Shown: in pieces, positions 33,751 through 41,558 of the stretch
Numbering within the stretch: the first letter of the stretch is position 1
How the letters are laid out: the number at the start of each line of letters is the position of its first letter
Assembly (NCBI RefSeq): GCF_018860825.1
Contig: NZ_JAHKPZ010000004.1
Coordinates: forward strand, 372,001 to 436,000
Source: Lacinutrix sp. C3R15
GTDB taxonomy: Bacteria; Bacteroidota; Bacteroidia; Flavobacteriales; Flavobacteriaceae
Length of the DNA stretch: 64,000 nt
Direction: 5' to 3'
The notes under the pieces: model-generated
Databases searched by the model: none
What the model was told of the DNA's origin: nothing
Seen by the model: only the letters and a program-made list of their open reading frames with translations
Position numbers and translations under genes: made by a program

Positions 33751-34398
33751 TTATTGTTGGGTAAGTAGCTCTGTTAATACCTGTTTAAAGGTGTTTACTG
33801 GTTGTGCTCCTGTAACAGCACTTTTTCTGTTAAAAACAATAGTTGGTACAGAGTTTACACCTAAGTTTTTCCAGTAGTTTTGTTTGTTTCTTACTTGTAA
33901 ACGAGCTTCCTCATTTTTTAATGTTGCAAGTGCTTCTGTTGCATTTAAACCAACGTCTAGTAGCGTTTCTTTTAAAATATTCTCTTTAGAAACATCTTTT
34001 CTATCACTAAAAAAAGCTTTAGTAAGTGCCATTTTTAATTCGGTTTGCTTGTTGAATTTTTTGGCATATTCTAATAAAACATGTGCATTAAAAGTGTTTA
34101 CCATGCGCATACCATCAAAATAATCAAAAGTAAAACCAAGTTCTGCGCCAGCATCTTTCATGTGCTGTTGTGATTCTTTTTGTTGCTCTAAGGTAGCACC
34201 ATACTTTTCTGCTATATGTTCTGTTACGTTTTGGCCTTCTTTTGGCATATTTGGGTTTAATTCAAACGGTTGCCATTCTATCTCAATTTGGTCTTCTATT
34301 TCTAATTCTGAAATCGCTTTTTCTAAACGTTTATATCCAATGGTACACCAAGGACAAACAACATCAGAAACGATATCTATTTTTAGTTTTTCTTTCAT
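33751..34398 (-). CDS. DsbA family oxidoreductase (FrnE-like)
   Basis: 215 residues from the chosen start. Thioredoxin fold with the active site VVCPWCTIG (CPWC) and inserted helical domain, C-terminal cis-Pro region VNSVPTIVFN, which is the FrnE/2-hydroxychromene isomerase-like pattern. A further in-frame ATG at 34452 would read through a terminator hairpin (34412-34437), so MKEKLKIDIVSD at 34398 is preferred. No signal peptide: cytoplasmic thiol chemistry. Confidence 0.88.
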   Translation of the reverse strand: MKEKLKIDIVSDVVCPWCTIGYKRLEKAISELEIEDQIEIEWQPFELNPNMPKEGQNVTEHIAEKYGATLEQQKESQQHMKDAGAELGFTFDYFDGMRMVNTFNAHVLLEYAKKFNKQTELKMALTKAFFSDRKDVSKENILKETLLDVGLNATEALATLKNEEARLQVRNKQNYWKNLGVNSVPTIVFNRKSAVTGAQPVNTFKQVLTELLTQQ

Positions 34399-34411
34399 AG
34401 TTTTTTTATAA

Positions 34412-34437
34412 AAACCTTCCGAATTAACGGAAGGTTT
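34412..34437 (-). terminator. Intrinsic terminator between the CMD and DsbA-like genes
   Basis: Perfect 10-bp stem AAACCTTCCG/CGGAAGGTTT, loop AATTAA, followed by UUUAUAAAAAAA on the minus strand. It lies 33 bases after the CMD stop and 14 bases before the DsbA-like start. It should reduce transcription of the three downstream genes relative to the first. Confidence 0.8.
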
Positions 34438-34469
34438 ATGGCTATCAATCAACCTGTGGTCTTATGGGA

Positions 34470-35033
34470 TTAAGAAACCACATTTTCTTTAGACCATGCA
34501 AATTTTTGAAATGGTGCATCTACTGGTGTATTTGCTATATGGTTTGTATAGTTACTAATTACTTTTTGTGACAATCCTAAAATAATTTCTAATACTTGTT
34601 GTTCACCATAACCAGCAGCATAAAAAGTATCTAAGTCTTCTTGGGTTACATGACCACGGTTTTTAGTAATGGTTAGGGTCATGGTACGTAAAGCTTCTAA
34701 TTTAGCGTTTTCTAAAGGAGTTTCATTACGTAAAGCTTCTGTAATAGAATCGTCTACTTGCATCATTTTTGCAATACCAGTATGTGCAGGAACGCAATAA
34801 TGACAAGCATGCTCTACGTTAATAGTTTGCCAAACAACCGTTAATTCTTCTGCGTTAAAAGAAGTTTGTGTAAATAGCTCATGTAGGGTTTGGTATGCTT
34901 CAAATATTTGTGGAGATGCAGATAAAACACCATGTAAGCCTGGAATCATTCCGAATCCTTTTTGTGATTTTTCTAACAAAGGTTTACTCTCTTCTGGTGC
35001 TGTTTCTAAAGTTTGAATTTTTAATGATGTCAT
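34470..35033 (-). CDS. Carboxymuconolactone decarboxylase/AhpD-like protein
   Basis: 187 residues. All-helical CMD fold with the AhpD-type redox motif EHACHYCVPAH (CxxCxxxH). Proteins of this pattern act as alkyl-hydroperoxidase partners or thiol oxidoreductases. It is the first gene after the TetR regulator, whose probable operator (35066-35081) lies 33 bases upstream of its start. The cytoplasmic location is inferred from the lack of a signal. Confidence 0.88.
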   Translation of the reverse strand: MTSLKIQTLETAPEESKPLLEKSQKGFGMIPGLHGVLSASPQIFEAYQTLHELFTQTSFNAEELTVVWQTINVEHACHYCVPAHTGIAKMMQVDDSITEALRNETPLENAKLEALRTMTLTITKNRGHVTQEDLDTFYAAGYGEQQVLEIILGLSQKVISNYTNHIANTPVDAPFQKFAWSKENVVS

Positions 35034-35065
35034 AATTTTTCTTTTTTTATTTATGTTAATTATTT

Positions 35066-35081
35066 CTAAACAATCGTTTAG
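35066..35081. promoter_or_regulatory. Probable TetR operator 1 (upstream of the CMD gene)
   Basis: Perfect dyad CTAAAC-AATC-GTTTAG. It is nearly identical to the dyad upstream of the tetR gene (35708-35723), so both are likely binding sites of the adjacent TetR-family protein. Confidence 0.65.
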
Positions 35082-35102
35082 TTATTGGGTAAAAAAAAGG
35101 GT

Positions 35103-35666
35103 TTATATATTTTTGAAAATCATTTCTATATAATCTTCAATCTCTTTTTTTGTGTTTACTCTTGCTGCTGCTGCTAAGCCATGTTTTGCTAATAATAAAT
35201 AATTGGCTTGTTGTGCTATAGTTTCTTCATCTTTAGATGTATCTGTTTGTAACTTTTCAATGATAATGGATTTTAAATTATCCATAAATACATTCATTTG
35301 TTGTTTAATTAATACATCTTCTTTTTCTGAAAACTCATTATAGGTGTTTGTTAATAAACATCCTTTTAAGTTGTCGTCTTTAAAATTAGAACTTACAGAA
35401 TCATAAAAAAATTGTTTAATATCTTCTACACCATTAGAAGCATTTTTAAACTTATTTAATATAATGTTTACCTTTTCTTTATAACACTCTAGGCTTTCTA
35501 AAAACAAGCCATACTTATTACCAAAGCTAGAATATATAGAAAACTTGTTTATGCCCATTTCTTTTTCAAGCATTTGCATAGAGGTAGTTTCATAGCCGTT
35601 TTTCCAAAAAAGGAGCATTGCTTTTTCTACTACTTCATCTTCGTTATATTCTTTTTTTCTTGCCAT
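35103..35666 (-). CDS. TetR/AcrR-family transcriptional regulator
   Basis: 187 residues. N-terminal helix-turn-helix (VVEKAMLLFWKNGYETTSMQ, MGINKFSIYSSFGNKYGLF) followed by a helical ligand domain with Cys in LKGCLLTN, which is close to the AcrR/YxaF-like group that senses electrophiles or organic compounds. It is followed by the redox/dehalogenase genes and flanked by two copies of a 16-bp dyad, so autoregulation and control of the downstream cluster are likely. Confidence 0.9.
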   Translation of the reverse strand: MARKKEYNEDEVVEKAMLLFWKNGYETTSMQMLEKEMGINKFSIYSSFGNKYGLFLESLECYKEKVNIILNKFKNASNGVEDIKQFFYDSVSSNFKDDNLKGCLLTNTYNEFSEKEDVLIKQQMNVFMDNLKSIIIEKLQTDTSKDEETIAQQANYLLLAKHGLAAAARVNTKKEIEDYIEMIFKNI

Positions 35667-35707
35667 GATTATTTTTTGTGTAAAAAAAATCTAATTCAAG
35701 AACAAAA

Positions 35708-35723
35708 CTAAACAATTGGTTAG
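35708..35723. promoter_or_regulatory. Probable TetR operator 2 (upstream of tetR)
   Basis: Dyad CTAAAC-AATT-GGTTAG, one mismatch from perfect symmetry, 42 bases upstream of the tetR start and 105 bases before the divergent methyltransferase gene. It shares CTAAACAAT and TTAG with operator 1. Confidence 0.6.
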
Positions 35724-35827
35724 AAACGAATAAAGGTTTTAACTTTTATTTATAGTTTGCTTGTGTATATTTGATTTAATAGTATTTTTAAATAGCGTAA
35801 TTAGTTTGTGTAAGCAATTAGGTTTGT

Positions 35828-36493
35828 ATGAAAAAGAAAGAGAAAAAAATAAAGAAGCCTTGGCCAACCAAAGACGCTATGGAGCAAGTGTATGCCATGA
35901 AACTTTGGGGTGATAATGCTTCTAGTTTTTATTCTGGAGAAGGATCTCATAATCCAGAACTAGTAGATCCTTATGTTACTGCTGTTACTAGCTTTTTAAA
36001 AAGTTTTAATAACCAACTTACTGTTTGCGATTTAGGTTGTGGTGATTTTAATATTGGTAGGCAATTGCTTCTATACACCAAAAAATATATTGCTGTAGAT
36101 ATTGTTGAAGACCTTATTACTTATAATAAAGCACATTTTAAAGCTGAAAATTTAGCGTTTCAATGTTTAGATATTGCTAAAGATAATTTACCTAATGCAG
36201 ATTGTGTGATTTTAAGACAAGTATTACAACACCTCTCTAATGCAGAGGTGCAAAGTATAATAAGTAAATTAAATAATTACCAATATGTTATTCTTACAGA
36301 ACATGTTCCTGAAGGAGATTTTACACCAAACTTAGATATTGTTTCTGGGCAAGGAATTCGCCTAAAAAAGCAAAGTGGTTTAGATGTGTTAGCAGCTCCA
36401 TTTAATTTTAAAGTAACCGAAGTGAAATCCTTACTTTCTGTAGTATTAAAAAAGAATAAAGGTATGGTTTTAACTACGTGTTATAAGGTGTAA
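35828..36493 (+). CDS. Class I SAM-dependent methyltransferase
   Basis: 221 residues. SAM-binding motif I VCDLGCGDFNIG (about 75-86), acidic motif II (YIAVDIVEDLI), and a motif IV-like NADCVILRQVLQHL. The target is unknown. The N-terminus is strongly basic (MKKKEKKIKKPW). Its 3' end overlaps the convergent gene by 24 bases. Confidence 0.82.
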   Translation: MKKKEKKIKKPWPTKDAMEQVYAMKLWGDNASSFYSGEGSHNPELVDPYVTAVTSFLKSFNNQLTVCDLGCGDFNIGRQLLLYTKKYIAVDIVEDLITYNKAHFKAENLAFQCLDIAKDNLPNADCVILRQVLQHLSNAEVQSIISKLNNYQYVILTEHVPEGDFTPNLDIVSGQGIRLKKQSGLDVLAAPFNFKVTEVKSLLSVVLKKNKGMVLTTCYKV

Positions 36494-37072
36494 AAGTTGG
36501 ATTAAAAAGGAGTTCTTTTTAGGTATTTCTATTTCGTTGTACTCAAAGTTAGAAGTCCATTCTATTTTGTTAGTGGTAAAGCCATTATAACATTCTGTTG
36601 CTATTAAATGATAAGCTTTTAGTGTAATAAAAAAGCGTTCTAAGCCACCAAAAGGATAGTTTGCAGTAGTAAATTTAAGAATTCCTGATTTTCTAAATTT
36701 AGTAAGTTGTACCAGTTCTACCTCAAAACCAGCTTCTAAATAATTAAAAATAGAAATAGTATCTAGTGTACCTAGTTGCCCTAATTTATTATTATCATAT
36801 TCCAGATAGTTATTATAAAAGGTATTTACATAAGATGGGATATGTTCTTGATACCTATGAAATGCTGAGCTTTGGTCTAAATAATCACTTAATTCTTTAA
36901 CTGCTGCATCAATTTCTTCTTGTGTTTTCTTTTTATCCCAATCTATTTCTGGGTCACTATTATCTTGATTAAAGTTAAAACCAGGTTCTCTTGTACATTG
37001 CATGTGTTGGTATAATTTTCTAAAATCTTCAAATTTAGAAAGGTCCTGAATATTAAATTTAATGTAAAGCAT
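36470..37072 (-). CDS. Hypothetical protein
   Basis: 200 residues, not recognised. Mixed alpha/beta composition with no signal peptide or membrane segment; an acidic middle (NQDNSDPEIDWDKKKTQEE) and aromatic-rich C-terminal half. It follows the PLP-enzyme-like gene by three bases, so the two are probably co-translated and functionally linked. The 3' end overlaps the convergent methyltransferase gene by 24 bases. Confidence 0.7.
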   Translation of the reverse strand: MLYIKFNIQDLSKFEDFRKLYQHMQCTREPGFNFNQDNSDPEIDWDKKKTQEEIDAAVKELSDYLDQSSAFHRYQEHIPSYVNTFYNNYLEYDNNKLGQLGTLDTISIFNYLEAGFEVELVQLTKFRKSGILKFTTANYPFGGLERFFITLKAYHLIATECYNGFTTNKIEWTSNFEYNEIEIPKKNSFLIQLLHLITRS

Positions 37073-37075
37073 AGG

Positions 37076-38926
37076 CTATATACTTTCTACAAAATCTAAA
37101 AACACTTTTTTATGTAGTTCTAGATCTAAGTTAGGAGAAAGAGATGCACGTACAATATAGTCTTTGTCTCCTTCTTTTGTGGTTCCTTGGGTTGAGGTAG
37201 CAGGAATGGTCCAATAGCATCCTTTTAATTGTCCGTAACTAACACAAAATTTACTTTCGTCTGGAATTTTGGTAATCATTAAGTGTATTAGTTTTAAATT
37301 TAAGGCTCTTTTGTAGGTTTCTCTTTCTTGGTCTGTATTTCCTTTTGTAGGAAGATCTAATGAAAAAACGGAAGGTGTAAACCCTTGTTCTGCCAGTTCT
37401 TCGGAAACAAAATTAATTTTAGCTTCAGGTAAGGTTTTGTGAATAAAGTTTACAAATGCTCTGGTGTTTTTATAAGCATCTATAATTCTTTGATTCATAG
37501 AAGGCAATTGTTCTGCTAAAATTTCATATTGAAAAGCTGTAGCTTCATTATCACAAAGCGTTAAATGTTTTTCTATTTTTTCTATTAATGCAATGGTTTT
37601 ATTGTTTCCTACGCAGTAGCCAGCAGTACATTTTCCGCCACTAGGAAACTTAGAGCCACTAGCAAAAGAAATGGTTCTTACCGAAGAAAGGATATCTTCT
37701 TCGCCTAAAAAGTGCACATTAGGACAAAAAGTTTGGTCTAAAATAAAAACAGGATCTATTGCAATTTCACCAGTAGGTGTTTTACGTTGTTTGGTTAATG
37801 CTTCTTTTAGTTCTATAAGATTAGGAACTTCAACCCTTGGGTTTGTAGGTATTTCTGCTATGATTAAAGGCACAGCATCTTGGCTTGCAATTTGGTTTAA
37901 AACGCTATGAATACTTTGTACCATATCATTATCACCATCTACTAGTAAATCTACTATATCTACATGGTCTAGACAAGCAGCAACACGTCTTGCCTGATCA
38001 TTAGTGCCACCATAACAGTTTGGAGGAACAATAATTTTAATGGTTTTGCCTTTATGGTTTTCTAATGCATCATGAATTAACCCCATTAAAATAGCGTACT
38101 GTATAGATAAACCACTAGAAGCTACCAGTGCTTTGGTGTTTGTATTGGTAACCTTATTTATTGCTTGTACTACCAGTTTTTTATTTGGTTCTACATTTGT
38201 TTTATTTACATTAAAAGTAGTTTGTGCAGTTAAAGCTTTTAAGGCTATAAGTGCATTTGCAGGAGTCATAGCAATGGTTTCTCTTCTTCGAACATGTTGA
38301 ATATCTGAAATATAATTTTCATTATGCTCACCATTAACCACTAAAATGCTTCCGAGATGTGCGTGAAGCTGAATGTGAAAATCAATATTTGCATGTAGAT
38401 TAAAATTACCAATTTTATTTTCTTCAGAAATATAAATGGTACTTCCGTCAAAGGCAGAGATGTCTGAAACCTTTTCTATTTGTTTTAGTTCAAATAGATA
38501 ACCATATACTTGTTGTATTGTTTTGGCATCAAAGCAGGATGGTAAGTTTCCTGAGTATAGAATTTGAGTTTTTTTATTGGCAAACAAATTCTTTCTAAGA
38601 ATGGCTAAAACAGGAATGGTTTTAGAATCAAAACTAATTACATTTTGGGCATTTACATGCTGCGTTTTAGCAATTGCCCACTCTAGAACACAGGATAAAG
38701 GATGCCCTAAACGAATATAATCATAAGCAGTTGGTAATGCATCTAGTGCAGAAGCCTCATAATTATTGGTGTTAAATAAGGATTCAAATTCTTGTAGAAA
38801 TTGAACTTTAGCTAATTTTTCGTCATAAATATCTAACCTATGCGTGGTTGTGCTTAACCAACCTGTTGGCATATTTTTTAAAACTTCATTCATGTAAACT
38901 AGCATTTTATTTTCTTTCATAATCAT
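37076..38926 (-). CDS. PLP-dependent Cys/Met-metabolism-type enzyme with duplicated N-terminal half
   Basis: 616 residues, about 1.5 times a normal cystathionine-synthase-type enzyme. The C-terminal part (about 245-616) has the fold-type I landmarks: AEIPTNPRVEVPNL, the Asp in ILDQTFCPN, and the Schiff-base lysine region SFASGSKFPSGGKCTAGYC. The N-terminal part carries YDYIRLGHPLSCVLE, like the YSRxxNPT motif of the same family, but no Schiff-base lysine. The substrate is unknown. The start could also be the internal Met at codon 12 (MNEVLKNMPTGW). Encoded three bases before the hypothetical gene at 36470. Confidence 0.75.
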   Translation of the reverse strand: MIMKENKMLVYMNEVLKNMPTGWLSTTTHRLDIYDEKLAKVQFLQEFESLFNTNNYEASALDALPTAYDYIRLGHPLSCVLEWAIAKTQHVNAQNVISFDSKTIPVLAILRKNLFANKKTQILYSGNLPSCFDAKTIQQVYGYLFELKQIEKVSDISAFDGSTIYISEENKIGNFNLHANIDFHIQLHAHLGSILVVNGEHNENYISDIQHVRRRETIAMTPANALIALKALTAQTTFNVNKTNVEPNKKLVVQAINKVTNTNTKALVASSGLSIQYAILMGLIHDALENHKGKTIKIIVPPNCYGGTNDQARRVAACLDHVDIVDLLVDGDNDMVQSIHSVLNQIASQDAVPLIIAEIPTNPRVEVPNLIELKEALTKQRKTPTGEIAIDPVFILDQTFCPNVHFLGEEDILSSVRTISFASGSKFPSGGKCTAGYCVGNNKTIALIEKIEKHLTLCDNEATAFQYEILAEQLPSMNQRIIDAYKNTRAFVNFIHKTLPEAKINFVSEELAEQGFTPSVFSLDLPTKGNTDQERETYKRALNLKLIHLMITKIPDESKFCVSYGQLKGCYWTIPATSTQGTTKEGDKDYIVRASLSPNLDLELHKKVFLDFVESI

Positions 38927-38988
38927 AGACTTTAAATAAGCGGTAAAGATAGGCTAATTAGTTTTTTTGATAAAATGTTTGCATACCG

Positions 38989-39023
38989 AAAACCCTATTA
39001 CCTTTTTAAAGCAATAGGGTTTT
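38989..39023 (-). terminator. Intrinsic terminator of the YHYH gene
   Basis: 11-bp stem AAAACCCTATT/AATAGGGTTTT (38989-38999 with 39013-39023). In minus-strand RNA the 3' arm ends in UUUU. It lies 26 bases after the YHYH stop. Confidence 0.75.
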
Positions 39024-39049
39024 AATTTTGGTTAGATATACTTGTTTTG

Positions 39050-40009
39050 TTACTCTTGAATTCGTGTGTAACCAGAAAGACCATGTAGGCATTTAATAAT
39101 CTGGTTATCTCCAGGAGCTCCTGCGTGGTAATGATACCCTCTTGTAGCATCTACATGACCACCACAATCATCTAAATCTGTAGGTTTATTTCCCTCTTTA
39201 TCTAATAAGGCAAAAATAGCAAAACCATCAAGAGCATAACCAATCATTGGTGCATGCGTATCTGTTTGTTCTACCTCTTTTGTAGACCCAGTAACTGCGT
39301 GATAGTGGTAGCCACCATGTGGATTTACGTGACCACCATGATCATCTAAAGGAGCAATGGTGTGTGCTGCTAATATGGCGTGTGTTGGTGCTGGAGGGTC
39401 AAATTTAACTCCGTTAAAAGCTAACCCAATTCCGCCTCTACCAAAACGTTGGGTTTTTTCTAAATATACCGGAGTAACAGGTAGGTAGTAGGTTGTTGTT
39501 TGGTGTTTAAAATATTCTGGTAAGCACTCTACACAATGGTTTTGGTAGGCTTCTTCTACATCTGGTTTTGCAGCTGCTAAGCAACCTTCTTCGGTATCTG
39601 TAACTCTTATAGAGCCATCTTCATTATATAGTTTCCATTTGTTATCGCTATAAAACTCATCAAGAGAAGCAATAAAATGTCCTGACACGTCATATACTTT
39701 TCCATCTTTAAACCAAATACCAGCTTTTTCTTTTCCGTCTTCAATATGTCTAGGACACCAAGGACCCATTTGGTGCTCACTAGCACGAGAGTTGGTTTTT
39801 ATTTTGTAACAAAGGGTTTCTGTTCCGTTAAGGTCTACCGTTTCTTGGGTAATTTCTTCTAATAGGTTTTCTTGAATGAAATATGCTTTATTTACAGGAA
39901 CTACTTTTGTGCTATTTTCTGTAGCTTCTTTTTTATCTGTTTTACAAGAGCTTAGTGCTATAAAACTTAATAAAGTTAAAAAGTAAAATGTTGGATTTAT
40001 TTTTTTCAT
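39050..40009 (-). CDS. YHYH domain lipoprotein
   Basis: 319 residues. Lipoprotein signal ending LSSC (Cys22) with KTDKKE after it. Two copies of the family's histidine motif are visible, GGYHYHAV and RGYHYHAG, along with His/Asp-rich DDHGGHVNPHGG and DDCGGHVDATRG that could bind metal. YHYH proteins are common in marine bacteria but have no established activity. It is monocistronic, with its own terminator. Confidence 0.88.
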   Translation of the reverse strand: MKKINPTFYFLTLLSFIALSSCKTDKKEATENSTKVVPVNKAYFIQENLLEEITQETVDLNGTETLCYKIKTNSRASEHQMGPWCPRHIEDGKEKAGIWFKDGKVYDVSGHFIASLDEFYSDNKWKLYNEDGSIRVTDTEEGCLAAAKPDVEEAYQNHCVECLPEYFKHQTTTYYLPVTPVYLEKTQRFGRGGIGLAFNGVKFDPPAPTHAILAAHTIAPLDDHGGHVNPHGGYHYHAVTGSTKEVEQTDTHAPMIGYALDGFAIFALLDKEGNKPTDLDDCGGHVDATRGYHYHAGAPGDNQIIKCLHGLSGYTRIQE

Positions 40010-40163
40010 ATTAGTTTGATTTTATAGACAGCAGTTAGTATTAATTACTACAACTAATTTAGTAAATTATATCTAAAATAGCTGTAGTGGTATTACTACA
40101 GTGTTTTTAATTTATTGATTTCTTTTAAATGCTTAGAGTAAGTGTTGCGTCTTGTTTTTATAA

Positions 40164-41528
40164 TTAATCATCAAGTTGCACATGTTCTTTTTTTACTACA
40201 ATAGGGTGTTCTTTATAGTAGTTTTCTAAAGCAGGAAAATCATACGGTTTTGCAAGTATTTTTTTGTTAGTGTCTAGAATAAAATAGGTTGGTGTAGCAG
40301 TTACACCATAGGCATCACCTATAGGGTTTTGCCATTTTCCTTCACCGTAAACATGAATAAATTCAGGAAAGTCATAGGTTTTTTCTTTCCATCTGTAAAA
40401 GTCATCTTCTAGAGCTATGGCTATTACTTTTAGTTTTCCTGCTTCTAAACTTTGTACATATTTATGAAACTTAGGCAGTTCTGCTAAACAGTGTGAGCAG
40501 GTACTGCTCCAAAATACTACTACATATTGTGCAGCTTCATTAAAGTCATGTAAGTTTATTTGTTCTGTTTTCTTGTTATTAGAAACTTCAAAATTAAAGT
40601 CTGGAGCAAGTGCAGCAATAGATGTGTTTTTATATACCGTTAGTTTTTCTATTAAATCGTTATCTTTTTTTGCTTTTGCAATTGGCAATAAATATTTGTC
40701 TGAAATATAGTTAGCAACTTCTTCATTATTTGTTTCTGCAAATTGATTAAACAGCACCTCTATAATGGTTTCTTTAACTTCTGGGTTTTTTCCAATAACA
40801 AAATTAGTGATGTCTATGCGGTCTTTATAGCCTTGGTTTTTATCTGTTGGGTTTGAAAAATTAAAGACATAATTTAAAACCGTTTCTATTAAAAAACTAG
40901 AGCTTTGTAAAATAGTATCGCTAAAATCTATATTGCTGAAATAATTAGATTTTATGTTTTCTGAAAAGGTTTTAGCATCTTCCATTTTTGTTGGAATATA
41001 AGGTCTGCTTGCTTTTATAAAGTGTGAAGCGATCATGCCTTCTGAAGCTTTTTCAAATTCGTTTTGGGTTTGGGCTAAAACATTAAATACTTTATTGAAT
41101 TCGGTACTGTTCTGGTTGTTACTAGCGTAGTAAGCATTAATACTTTTGCTTGCTTCTTGTAAACTTTTGGTGTATGCATTTAGCATTTTGTTTTCTTGTG
41201 ACTTTGTGTATTTAGCACCTTCATTTACATTAAAAGTAAGCGCTATATCTTCTTTAGCATTGTAAATAAAGTCAAAATTATATTCGTCTTGAGGTAATGC
41301 ATATACAATTCTGTACATGCCTTTATTTACTGTAGTATCTAGTTTAAACTCAAAATTACCAATACTATCTATTTCTGCATTATTTACATAAATAGAGGTT
41401 GTTGGTGTTACTTTATAAAGAATTGCAAACTTATAATCTTCAGCAGGAGAAAATGTACCTTTAATGGTATGTTGAGCTAATAATAGATTTGGTAATAAAG
41501 CGAGTAAAAAAAGTAATTTTCTAGTCAT
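40164..41528 (-). CDS. TlpA-like thioredoxin-fold protein, exported
   Basis: 454 residues from the chosen start; the ATG at 41555 would put nine polar residues before the signal peptide MTRKLLFLLALLPNLLLAQ. N-terminal beta domain similar to DUF4369 (about 20-120), helical middle, and a C-terminal thioredoxin domain with WSSTCSHCLAEL (CSHC) and cis-Pro ATPTYFI. Periplasmic thiol-disulfide exchange is likely. The mfd stop is on the other side of the intergenic space, 30 bases upstream, so it may be transcribed with mfd. Confidence 0.87.
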   Translation of the reverse strand: MTRKLLFLLALLPNLLLAQHTIKGTFSPAEDYKFAILYKVTPTTSIYVNNAEIDSIGNFEFKLDTTVNKGMYRIVYALPQDEYNFDFIYNAKEDIALTFNVNEGAKYTKSQENKMLNAYTKSLQEASKSINAYYASNNQNSTEFNKVFNVLAQTQNEFEKASEGMIASHFIKASRPYIPTKMEDAKTFSENIKSNYFSNIDFSDTILQSSSFLIETVLNYVFNFSNPTDKNQGYKDRIDITNFVIGKNPEVKETIIEVLFNQFAETNNEEVANYISDKYLLPIAKAKKDNDLIEKLTVYKNTSIAALAPDFNFEVSNNKKTEQINLHDFNEAAQYVVVFWSSTCSHCLAELPKFHKYVQSLEAGKLKVIAIALEDDFYRWKEKTYDFPEFIHVYGEGKWQNPIGDAYGVTATPTYFILDTNKKILAKPYDFPALENYYKEHPIVVKKEHVQLDD

Positions 41529-41558
41529 TATAATTTTTTCTTTAAAGTGTTTCAAACG

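Noticed and set aside
34399-34452. ATG at 34452 as the start of the DsbA-like protein
   Set aside because: The added segment is encoded by a terminator hairpin and is not part of the domain.
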